A stretch of DNA of 64,000 nt, taken from Anastrepha obliqua. Its lineage: Eukaryota > Arthropoda > Insecta > Diptera > Tephritidae. The notes under the pieces were generated by a model, which saw nothing but the letters and a program-made list of their open reading frames with translations, did no database searches and was not told the DNA's origin. Positions 55,386-64,000 of the stretch are shown here, one piece after another; positions within the stretch are counted from its first letter, which is position 1, and the number at the start of each line of letters is the position of its first letter. The stretch spans positions 61,784,001-61,848,000 of the forward strand of contig NC_072893.1 in the NCBI RefSeq assembly GCF_027943255.1, read 5' to 3'. The translations under genes and the position numbers were made by a program.

Positions 55386-56693
55386 TTGGGTAGTCGAAAA
55401 AGTCTTTTCGTATTTCTAATCAAACTTCAACTCATTTTTTTATATTTATAATGAACTTTACTAAACCAAATATGAACCATTTTGGTCGACCATCTTTTGC
55501 CATTTTTCTTCTAGAGACATTATTCCATCAGTGTAAAACTTTTGTGGTTTCTCGGCGAAAAACTGCGACAAGTAAATTTCACAGGCTCTCTTGAAGCCAA
55601 CTTTACTTCATTAAGGGAGTTCTGCATTGACCGAAACAAATGGTAGTCCGATGGGGCAAGGTCAGGGCTATATGGTGGATGCATCAAAACTTCCCAGCCA
55701 AGCTCTCCCAGTTTTTGCCGAGTCATCAAAGATGTGTGTGGCCTAGCGTTGTCCCGATGGAAGACGCCGCCCTTTTTGCTGATCAGTTCTGGCCGTTTTT
55801 TTCGATTGCTTGCTTCAATCTCATCAGTTGTTGACATTAAAGTGTAGAATCAATCGTTCGAGCAGGCTGGAGCAGCTCATAGTGGATGATTCCTTTCCAA
55901 TCCCACCAAACACACAGCATAACCTTTCGAGGCGTCAATCCTGGCGTTGCGACCATTTATTGAGCTTCACCACCCTTGCACCATGATCTTTTTCGCACAT
56001 TATTTTCGTATTTGATCCACTTTTTGTCTTCTGTTACCATTCGCTTCAGAAATGGTTCGATTTCATTTCGCTTCAGAAATGGTTCGATTTCATTTCGCTT
56101 CAGCAAAGAATCGCAGATGTTAATTCGGTCCATTAAATTTTTCACAGACAATTCATGTGGTACCCAAACATCGAGCATCTGTTTGTAACCAGCCTTTTTT
56201 AAATGGCTCAAAACCGTTTGATGATGAATGTTTAGTGCCTTGGCGATGTCATCGCAGCTTATGTGACGGTCCTGGTCAATCTTTTCCATAATTTCATCGA
56301 CTTTTTCAACGATAGGTCGACCAGAGGGAGGTGCATCTTTCACAAAATTTCCAGAACGGAAGTGAGCGAACCATTGTTGTGCTACACGAACTGATACAGC
56401 ATCGTCTCCGTAAACTTCACAAATTTCATTGGTGGCTTGCGTGGCATTCTTCCCTTTTTTACACAAAAATTTCAAAATACATATAGCGAATTTCTTCATT
56501 ATTGTCACTCATTTTTGAACAGCTATAACTTTTTTTCAACATCTCCGAATTTAATTTTTTTTTGATAAATGAAGCTTAAAATGTCACCTTTCTAACACCA
56601 TATGATATGACACAATGTGATTGGTAGCACTGGAGATAGATGACTCCAACGACATCTATTGACAAAATACGAACAGACTTTTTCGACTACCAA
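55386..56693 (-). mobile_element. Mariner, mellifera-type TIRs, 1308 bp
   Basis: Inverted termini ttgggtagtcgaaaaagtct (left) and ttggtagtcgaaaaagtctg (right, reverse complement), with TA on both sides (55384-55385, 56694-56695). The length is canonical for mariner. It inserted into the first catalytic motif of another mariner; excision with one TA gives K-W-I-Y-Y-D-N-P in the host. Confidence 0.9.
55520..56508 (-). pseudogene. Mellifera-type mariner transposase, nearly complete
   Basis: It reads FAICILKFLCKKGKNATQAT, EICEVYGDDAVSVRVAQQWF, and FRSGNFVKDAPPSGRP, the N-terminal HTH. Then DRHISCDDIAKALNIHHQTV and WVPHELSVKNLMDRI follow, with first motif MVTEDKKWIKYENN, in which the usual G-D-E-K is E-D-K-K. 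After a stop near 55957 come [12 protein letters not shown] with the second Asp and [19 protein letters not shown] with the third, at the 34-residue D,D34D spacing. A perfect 27-bp tandem duplication (56042-56068, 56069-56095) adds nine residues (LKRNEIEPF). The C-terminus is frameshifted. Confidence 0.85.
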
Positions 56694-57224
56694 TATTATG
56701 ATAACCCTAAGCGTCGAAAATGGTAGAGCCTGCAAGGTGAACCATGTTCATTGACAGCGACAAAAAATATTAATGCTTCTAAGGTTATGATGTGCATCTG
56801 GTGGTATCAGAAGGCTGTCATCTATTATGAACTCTTTAAACCTTCTGAAACCATCACTGACGCTCATTACCGACCGCAGTTAATGCGTTTAAATCGAACT
56901 CTCAAAGAAAAGCGGTCGGAATGGGACTTTAGACATGACAAAATTATTTTTCTGAATGGCAACGCCAGGCAATACGTTGCTAAATCGGTCCAGATATATT
57001 TACAGAGACTGAATTGAGAGATCTTGCGCCACCCGCCGTAGTCCCCAGACATTGCATCTTCGGATTACCATCTGTTTCGATCAATGCAGTCAGCCCTTAT
57101 TGGAAAGCGGTTCACGTCATTTGAGACCAACGGGCTCAACGAATGAATCAAGTCAAAAGAACTCGAATTTTTCGTCAGAGAAATCCGAGTACTGTCGGAA
57201 AGATGGTGTAAAGTTGTAGCTTCC

Positions 57225-58025
57225 AATGGCACATACTTCATATAATATGAAGTATTATTTAATTGTTTAAATAATTCGTAAGTTTGGCTTAGAAAGGGCA
57301 GAAACTTATTCCCATACCCAATAGCTTTGGATTTATTTATGAATTTGTATGTTAAGAAATAAGCTTCTTCTCTTCGCCAAGCGTAAGCAAGGAATAGCGC
57401 AGCCATTTGTCTGTAAAGTAGTGACCAATACCAGTTTTATGAGGTATACACAGCGGAGAACCTCTCTCAATAACTTTGTTGTTGCTTTCACATGCACATT
57501 TTTTGCCAAGTGAACCGAGCGGAGAGATAGCAAGCAGAGAAGTGGAGTATAGAAAAGTACACTACGGTCACGTGTCCTATATCTTTTCTTTAACAAAGTG
57601 GCACAAAATTAATCACCCTGTCGTAAGGTTCATTATTTTTATTTTATTTTTCCTTGTTCACTCCACTTGGGAGCATAGGGTCTCGTCAAGACTCAGTTTT
57701 GCGTTGGTTTCATTAATCTATTTGTTTTCTGACAGGGTAGGTGATTAGCCTACTGCTACCAGTCCTAAGTAGTAGGAATACCCACTTGTCGTTGCTTAAG
57801 AGCAATGCTTTCTTACTGCTTGAAGCGCCATCTGTGTATCACATTTTTTTGGCAGAAGGATCACATAGATGGTTGAGGACTTCGTTAAATTTAATGTGCG
57901 TGCGATATTACCGCGATTGCCCGTTTCCTCTTGCTGGCGCCACTGATGCAATGTGTAACGGTGTCTTGTTTCTTTGTTTTTTGCTTGTTTTAGCAGTCAA
58001 AATGCAAGTAATGCGCTGACTTTTG
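57225..58025. other. No recognised gene; contains a dispersed repeat
   Basis: The segment 57650-57690 resembles 40.0-40.05 kb (see that entry), and aggtgattagcctactgcta follows. The remaining sequence has only incidental frames. Confidence 0.45.
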
Positions 58026-58029
58026 AGCG

Positions 58030-58200
58030 GGAGTAAGGATTGGAAGGATAGGTTGTTCAGGTTAAGGAATGATTTGTTTTTTTTGAATAGAAACTAGTAA
58101 AGTTTGGAAAAGTGCGAGGACCGTGCTTTACGTGGGATTTGAACCTCTGCCATCCCGGCTAGTTCACTTATGCTGGACTACCGAGGTCGGAAGGTTTATA
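58030..58200 (-). mobile_element. Second tRNA-like SINE family (box B bearing)
   Basis: The minus strand reads ccgacctcggtagtccagca, taagtgaactagccgggatg, gcagaggttcaaatcccacg, taaagcacggtcctcgcac, and then cttttccaaactttactag. The gaggttcaaatccca segment is a strong RNA polymerase III box B, but the flanking stems do not pair as a true tRNA. It is unrelated to the main SINE family, so it may be another tRNA-derived SINE or an old tRNA pseudogene. Confidence 0.45.
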
Positions 58201-58246
58201 AAAATTGCAAATTACAAAATTGGATGATTAATTTTGCCGTGTAAAG

Positions 58247-58487
58247 GGCCGCCGTAACCGAATGGGTTGGTGCGTGATTACCATTCGGAATTCACAGAGA
58301 GGTCGTTGGTTCGAATCTCGGTGAAAGCAAAATTAATAAAAACATAAAAAATATCTGCCGTTCGGAGTCGGCTTGAAACTGTAGGTCCCTCCATTTGTGG
58401 AACAACATCAAGACGCACACCACAAATAGAACACCACAATAGAACACCAAACACCTAACAGAAGTGTACGCGCCAATTATTTATTTT
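58247..58487 (+). mobile_element. tRNA-derived SINE with internal deletion
   Basis: Head ggccgccgtaaccgaatggg, ttggtgcgtgattaccattc, box B gttggttcgaatctcggtg. The ctcggcaggcaa-gagtgtatttctgcca part of the body is deleted. The rest is close to consensus: gccgttcggagtcggcttga, aactgtaggtccctccattt, and gtgtacgcgccaatta. It retains the unmutated cttgaaac site. Confidence 0.85.
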
Positions 58488-58599
58488 TTTTTAAAGTGTC
58501 TTTAAAAAGTTGCGCCTAGATGTCAGTAGTGACTGATTCCTTGACGTTACCTTTTTTATCTCACCTTTAACATTTATCAACTTGACATATTCACAATTT

Positions 58600-58800
58600 T
58601 ACTCGATAATCGTCCGAATGAGTTGAGAATTCAAAAGCGGGTAAACAATTTAAAGAAACTGGTTCTGTCGAATATAGAAAAAGGAGTGGCAGACCGATAG
58701 CTGGATTTTTTGTTGAAAATATTGCTGTCGTAGCGTAAAGTGTTGCTGAACAACCTCAACTTCGATATTTCCCAACAAATGTTTACCGGATTGTACCTAT
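58600..58800 (+). pseudogene. D,D41D-like transposase fragment
   Basis: Broken frames contain KETGSVEYRKRSGRPIAGF, then VENIAVVA, a stop, and SVAEQPQLRYFPTNVYRI. The V-E-N-I-A-V-V-A-x-S-V phrase is the same block as in the 24.9-kb and 9.9-kb D,D41D copies. The catalytic core is absent. Confidence 0.55.
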
Positions 58801-58810
58801 AGATGTGCTC

Positions 58811-59325
58811 GTGGTTGACATTTGAATTGATTATTGTAATTTTTCATATACCATAAAATTCTTGATAGTGTTTTTTGAAAGACCTTTGGGTCGCATCTCA
58901 ATGACGAAACAAACAAATGGTAAACATTGCTATGCTCGTCGCTAAAATTATCAAAATTATGGAAAGCTGCAATATTCACTGACAATTCTGTACAAAAAAG
59001 CCTAGTCAAGCATAACTTTAAAACAGATTTCGGGGCTCCTTATTTTTAATTATATTTACTACTCCATAACAAATATTTTTTGTTAACATTTCTTTGATAG
59101 AAAATGTAGGTACATATATAAGTTTTCGGCTGCGACAAACACATTTTTGATGTGTATTTTGTTAAAAACCCTCCGTTATAGAGCATAGCTCAGTTACAAA
59201 CTTGCAGGTTTTCACAGTAATCGAACTATAGGGCCAACGTGTGCGTTACGGTGGAATACAGTAGTCGCGGAAACGAAGTATAGAAAGAAGTTGACCGGCC
59301 CTAATATACAATATATAGAAGAATC
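58811..59325. other. Nothing recognised
   Basis: AT-rich DNA; the minus-strand frame at 58797-59009 has no domain. It ends near an accggccctaatatacaata motif that may be an unidentified repeat terminus. Confidence 0.4.
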
Positions 59326-59329
59326 TCTG

Positions 59330-60230
59330 ACACCACTTGGGGCATCATTCAGCGTGAAAACGAACTTAAAAGTCAACTTATCAGCGATGGCTCCCTACGG
59401 CCAGCCTACAGAGAGGTGGCGGAGCAAGTAAATAAATACAAAGCAGGCTCAGAGATATCGAACGCTCCTTAAGAGATGAGCAAGCTGTTTTCGCCCTCAC
59501 CGAAGCTGTGTTGACAACCCCAACACACTTCGGATTGTAGTAGAACAATCAGTTGAGTTGCGCTCTCCGCTCTACATGCTACTCGAAGACTTTAAGAAGG
59601 CGTTCGACACCATCAAACGAGACGAAATATGTCTGGCACTGTCGGGCTAGAGGTCACCAAAACCAAGGTTATGAGGACCGCTAAGACCAAGGTTATGAGA
59701 GTTAACCGCAATAACGCAAGGCAGATATCAGTTAATGAATGCCCCTTGGAATTTGTCGAAAGCTTCTGCTACCTCGGCCGCATCATCACGGCAGATGGAG
59801 GAGCAGATGAAGAGGTCAACTGCAGGCTAAACAAAGAAAGAGCGGCATTCGGGTGAATGCATACAATATGAGGGAGTTCGCAAATCTCCAGGCGCGCTAA
59901 ACTACGAATATTCGACCCATGCATGAGGCGCGTATTGTTGTACGGAAGCGAAACATGGTGGGTCTCTAACATCATCACACAGAGGCTACAAGCTATCGTT
60001 ACCAAACCCTCCGCATCATCTGAAAAATATTCTAACCAATACCATCAGTAACGCCGCACTGTGGAGACTCACGAACGAGGAACCCATCCTTAGGCAAATC
60101 AATCGCAGAAAGTGGCGACAACTCATGGGACGGTGCGAAAACAAGGAAGAGAACCGTGTACGATGGAAAAGTCTAGTCGAAGCCTATGCTCCCCCTGAAA
60201 GGAGTGAACGGGGGAAAAATCAAAAAAAAT
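59330..60230 (+). pseudogene. RTE-type LINE with internal deletions
   Basis: It begins with IWGIIQRENELKSQLISDGS then LRPAYREVAEQVN (59335-59430). The RT core follows: CFRPHRSCVDNPNTLRIVVE, QSVELRSPLYMLLEDFKKAF then DTIKRDEI, with the first catalytic Asp region (59480-59630). A deletion removes the Y-x-D-D box. The C-terminal block FVESFCYLGRIITADGGADE onwards matches 20.87-21.3 kb, and LWRLTNEEPILRQINRRKWR follows. The 3' end has ctccccctgaaaggagtgaa and an AT tail. Stops and frameshifts throughout. Confidence 0.8.
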
Positions 60231-60239
60231 TATATATAC

Positions 60240-60490
60240 TAGGTGTCCTTTAAGAGCTTGAGAACTCAAAACTATAATAAAAATGGAAATATTTTTGGAT
60301 TTTGAATTTTTTTTATTATAATCAGGTAGATAATTTCATCCAGTAAGGATGGCAGAACAGCGCTCGCCATCCACCGAACGGCAGCTGCTTCCTCATTTCG
60401 AAAGGAACGATGATGCCGCCAGTGGTTTATGAACTCCGCAATAATGAAGCGTTGTTCTGGCGTTAAACGTTTAATGGCGACACTGGCGAC
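60240..60490 (-). pseudogene. D,D41D-like remnant with large internal deletion
   Basis: The minus strand reads VAIKRLTPEQRFIIAEFINH, then RHHRSFRNEEAAAVRWMASA and VLPSLLDEI. The first part looks like the N-terminal helix-turn-helix (T-P-E-Q-R-x-x-I). In a shifted frame the second resembles the G-G-I-I-G-P-(Y/F)-F-F-x-N-E block before the second catalytic motif. A terminus-like ggtgtcctttaagagctt lies at 60241-60258. Confidence 0.4.
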
Positions 60491-60509
60491 TTGCCAAACC
60501 TTAAAATAA

Positions 60510-60752
60510 ATAAGGTGTTTGGCCGAAAACCTCCTCATATTTGTGCCGTGCGCCTTGATGTTTTTCCACAAATGGAGGGTCCTACTGGTTCAAGCCAACT
60601 CCGACCGGCAGCAACACATTCGGAGGTTTGCTATGCCTGCCGAGGGGCGACCGCAAACTTTGTCTACCAACTCACTGTTTCAAGCCAGGAGATTCGAATC
60701 TACGCACGTCCGAATGGTAGTTACGCACCAACCCATTCGGTTACAGTCAGCG
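60510..60752 (-). mobile_element. tRNA-derived SINE
   Basis: Minus strand: gaatgggttggtgcgtaact (box A region), then tagattcgaatctcc (box B), body ggtcgcccctcggcaggcat then agcaaacctccgaatg, and ggagttggcttgaacc, followed by ccctccatttgtgg. The tail is short. Next to it at 60.77-60.83 kb is an isolated D,D41D-type end (catgcagctaaaaaaacacc). Confidence 0.8.
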
Positions 60753-60839
60753 CAGTAAGCCATCTTAAAATCATAGTTATCGATATCGATAGATCTCATG
60801 CAGCTAAAAAAACACCCGATACATGGCAATTTATCTGTC

Positions 60840-63800
60840 TGATTTTGCACCGCTTTATTTTGGAAAAGTTGTTTTTAATAACTTAGAAACCTAGCTTAGT
60901 TTCTCGTGCACGAATTTCCGGATAAGGTCCTGCCTAATCCTTCTACTGTTACTGTTACTTTGGGAAATTCGAGTAGAGCGACATTTTTTTCAACTGCGAA
61001 GGTATGAAAAATGTAGGACCTCATTGTGTATTATTATACATGTACTTGAAAATATAAGGTGCGCATAATTGGGAAAGGGGAAGGAATGGGTAGTGAACTG
61101 AGTGGACCTTTCAGTGATCCGGTTGTGATCGTTTACCAAATTCATTAAAGCGAATTTTGTTTGTAGCAATTTCAATGGTTGTCAAGCACAAGCTGCCGCA
61201 TACCACAGCAAATAATGTTACTTGCCACACATGCTAGCGACGCTGGACATTTTGGCAGCAATTGGGACAAAGTTGCTGCCGCTGGCGGAGGTGGCGTATG
61301 GTGACGCATGGTGGCGGTGAATATTTAGTGTGTGTAATGTGATACTTAGTCACCAGTCGACCAAACACTGTACTGCCGGCAACAATGGGTGATTATCAAT
61401 AGCAAGTGGCATGTAACAGCTATGTTGCATGCTGTTAAATGTCATTAAAATTGCAATTTTCATTATTGAAAAGCACTCCAGCAGGCAGCAGCGGCCAGAA
61501 CACACTGCTTGCGATCGACTACTATAAAGTTGCCACACATTGTGGCAACGTGAAATAGGAGCAGACGACACTTGCAGGTGCATTGTTTCTAATGAAAATT
61601 ATGTAGTAAATTTGGGGTGTTAGAAGCAAAAGGAATCTAAATTTTGCAACAGAAGAGTGAATACAAGTGGAAAGGGGTGGGCGAGAGGAAGAGTTTTAAT
61701 GCTTCGACGGACGCCAAGTGGTTGCAGATGTTGCACTAATTTCATAATATCGGTGTCTCTTTGCTATTCCACCGCTACCTGGCTGCCCGTTGTAATTGCA
61801 TTCGCCGAAGGAAGTCGCAAATGTTTACTTTTACGCGGAGATTGGTGGCAGCTCTTATGGTATGAAAACGCATTAACGGTAACAAAAGGCGGTAGCAGCA
61901 GTAGCAGCGTTGTAGTGGTTGCAGCACCAGCTGCACAGGAGCACCATTTAATCATGGTTAGGTGGACGCTTTCCGCCCGTAAAACTGCATATCTTCCTTC
62001 CAGCGCTCCCCGCACGTGCACTTGGTTTCATTCAATGCTAGCGATAATTGGAAGGACTCTTGGTATACTTACAGCTCCTCTCCATCCACTCATTCACACT
62101 TGGCCCAAATTGTACGACGTGTCGTGTCATTGCCATCATTAAGTGGTCACTCCACACACTTCAAAGTGATTTACTGTGTACGAGTGCGAGTACATGCGCG
62201 AATATTCCTGGTGCTAGTTCACATACGTTCTTACATACGGGCCACTAGCCAAAGCATCCACAAGCTGTGCACTACCAGTGTCCTCGCTGCCTCAGCGGGG
62301 ATTTCATTTGTTGCACGTTGTAATTTTGTCGTAATTTGGGTTTTTGGTTGCATGCAACACTGCAAGCTGGTGCAAGATGAATGCGCGTGTTGTTGTTTGC
62401 TGAGCTTTCATGTGTTAATGTGCCACCATTCATAGCACCATTCATAGCACTAGTGTGTGTGTGTATGTGTGTGTGAACCATTGCAGACTCAATTTAAATC
62501 AGAATTTTATTTTTGTGTGCTGTGAGAGATATTATGCGCAGAATAATGAGAGAATGTTTCCCGATATCATTTAAAATGTTTTACTCGTGGCAGATAGGCC
62601 GGCACATCCAGGAACATAATGAATTGGGTTAGTAGATAGTAGATAGTTGTGTCAAAGTCCCTTCATCGAAACTATTCAGTTTCTTTTATTTTTATATATT
62701 CTGTTAGTTAGCAGTCATGTTTTATGCCCTGTCAAAAATTTGATAGGGAAACAGCTTACATGAAATCTTTTACAATTCCAACGTAAAAAGTTAATATGCC
62801 AAAAGCTGAAAGCTGAAAGCAATACACAACTTCGAAGGCGTACTTTTCGGCTTTGGTACTGTTAAATTCGCTAGTCGCTAGTGGTTACAAAGTGGTAAAA
62901 TTACACTTCTTGTGAACCAGAATTTTTTCAGTATGTCAGGCTTTCCGTACAGCATTTCATACTCTATAAGAAAGTGTATTGGTATATGATTTTCCAAATG
63001 AATAATTGTAAAATTTCATGTAATGTTTTTTACAAGGCGCCTTCAGTAAAGGTAGTGGTACCAGGCCAACAACAATATTCTGTACTTATTTCATTCTGAG
63101 CTAACGGCCACAGAAAGAAAAAAAACAAATCAGTTGGTTTACCAACACCACCTTTAATATACTTACCTTGGTTTTTTAACATATATTGTCTTTTTCACAA
63201 TTTTTATTAAAATATTTTACCGACTATTTCTCTTATTTAAAAAATTAAAGCCGCCTTTGGTCGATCATTGCTTTAACCTGGCGAGTTGTTGGCAGTAGAG
63301 GTTCGAAATATGAGTTTAACTTGAAGAAGCTCGCAGTGAATAATTCTCATCAAATATACATCAGAACCTTTTTGGGGATCGTTTATGCGGATTTACCACG
63401 ATTTGGCCAGAGTTCCACTTCGAAAAAAGCGTTAATTCGGTCCAAAAGATTATTTAGCGTCGATTTTGATATGGAATAACTATGTACAGCTTATTCTTGA
63501 TACCAACGGTATGCAAATGGTGCCAAAAAGGTTGTATAGCTAATCTTCAGTATCTGGGTAATGAAATAAATAGTGTTCGCATTCTAGTCCGAATCGACGA
63601 TTTCCCTGATTTTTGCAACATTTTCGACAATTGGCTCGACGGTAATTTTAACAAAATTAAATATTGCAAACGCAACTTTGCTATTGCGATCGATAACGTA
63701 GTGGGTCCAAAATTAGCATCATTTTTTTTTATTTGAGCCTGATTCGTCTTTTTTACTTTGGCCGTATTGGTACTGAAGAATGAATCGAATTTTCTCTTAT

Positions 63801-64000
63801 TTCACCTGCATTTAGGAACGCTGTAAAAGGCAACTAGCGGGAAATATTCAAAAGTACTTACTTCCCCTAATTTTCTTAATTTTGAGCTATAGAAATGACA
63901 CTTCCTCTTGACACTTGACATTCAGCAAAGTAGAATTGACAGCCTAGTCCGACTCTCTCATACCTGACTAACCAGTTGCCTATGTGAGAAAGGAGTAGGA
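60840..64000. other. Mostly unique sequence, no recognised gene
   Basis: The longest frame (61657-62142, plus, 161 codons) and its minus-strand shadow have no domain and unusual composition, so I do not call a gene. A GT repeat lies at 62451-62474. The interval 63.30-63.74 kb may hold a very old transposase remnant on the minus strand (VENVAKIREIVDSD-like), too weak to annotate. Confidence 0.45.
62451..62474. repeat. (GT)n microsatellite
   Basis: agtgtgtgtgtgtatgtgtg then tgtg, a dinucleotide run with one interruption. Confidence 0.85.

Larger units (their letters stand above)
53535..57220 (+). pseudogene. Mariner transposase split by two nested elements
   Basis: Three plus-strand pieces make one mariner protein in order. 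53535-53804 carries the helix-turn-helix (FVPKKQHLREAMLHYYLLKK, SAAETCRMLI, NHAPSNTTCKKWF). 55135-55383 carries LDKDACRALDDMSKELDVDR, STVGKRLHAMG and HRIVTGDEKWIY with the first Asp. 56696-57220 carries YDNPKRRKW, VMMCIWWYQKAVIYYELFKP, VIFLNGNARQ-like sequence where the second Asp is Asn, and [15 protein letters not shown] with the third Asp. Inner elements occupy 53805-55134 and 55386-56693. Additional stops; inactive. Confidence 0.8.

Noticed and set aside
58120..58195. True tRNA gene
   Set aside because: Box B is good, but acceptor and T stems do not pair and there is no anticodon arm at the proper position.
61657..62142. 161-codon plus-strand frame
   Set aside because: Mutually overlapping frames on both strands, no recognisable domain, no splice or promoter support; likely incidental in less AT-rich DNA.
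63300..63740. Possible D,D41D remnant on the minus strand (VENVAKIREIVDSD)
   Set aside because: Similarity is limited to one short phrase and the rest cannot be aligned with confidence.

Overview
This is eukaryotic, AT-rich, repeat-dense DNA from a higher fly, most probably a true fruit fly (Tephritidae). The evidence is the repeat content: several decayed copies of the D,D41D (rosa-type) mariner subfamily known from tephritids, other mariners, a pogo/Tigger-type element, RTE, Jockey-like and RNase-H-bearing LINEs, and nine copies of one tRNA-derived SINE. There are no bacterial-style operons, no CRISPR array and no confident RNA gene. The family-level assignment is an inference; the insect/dipteran call is firmer.

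Almost everything that codes in this window belongs to mobile elements, and nearly all of it is broken. The best intact reading frames are a 393-codon reverse-transcriptase frame at 46.1-47.3 kb (minus) and a 302-codon RNase H frame at 29.5-30.4 kb (minus). Host-gene evidence is limited. There is an initiator + DPE core promoter at 6.48 kb (plus) followed by a leader-like stretch, a TATA + initiator cluster at 6.93-7.0 kb, and a possible small split gene on the minus strand at 17.7-18.7 kb, whose two exon-like blocks are joined in frame across a 55-nt intron. The window is probably intronic or intergenic.

Layout: 0-0.6 kb LINE remnant; 3.3-5.1 kb degenerate AT-rich tandem DNA; 5.2-7.4 kb unique promoter-like DNA; 7.5-10.9 kb a mariner and a D,D41D element, the latter split by a TTAA-flanked MITE; 11.5-16.6 kb LINE, transposase and CATAA-rich repeats; 16.6-19.5 kb unique DNA; 19.5-21.5 kb LINE and RTE remnants; 23.4-30.9 kb SINEs, MITEs, D,D41D and nested LINEs; 31-33.4 kb mostly unique; 33.5-44.2 kb transposase remnants, TTAA MITEs, an A/B alternating minisatellite and a LINE nested in RTE; 44.7-51.5 kb LINE, pogo, D,D41D, SINE and MITE nests; 53.5-57.2 kb a three-element nest (mariner containing a long-TIR element and a second mariner); 58-60.8 kb SINE and RTE remnants; 60.8-64 kb unique.

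The most informative signals are nested insertions where removing the inner element and one target-site copy restores the outer reading frame. This happens for the TTAA MITE in D,D41D, for D,D41D in pogo, and for mariner in mariner. Two unrelated TTAA MITEs also sit at the same position of two SINE copies. The alternating A/B minisatellite occurs at two loci, and the long-TIR element carries a protein I cannot place in a known superfamily.
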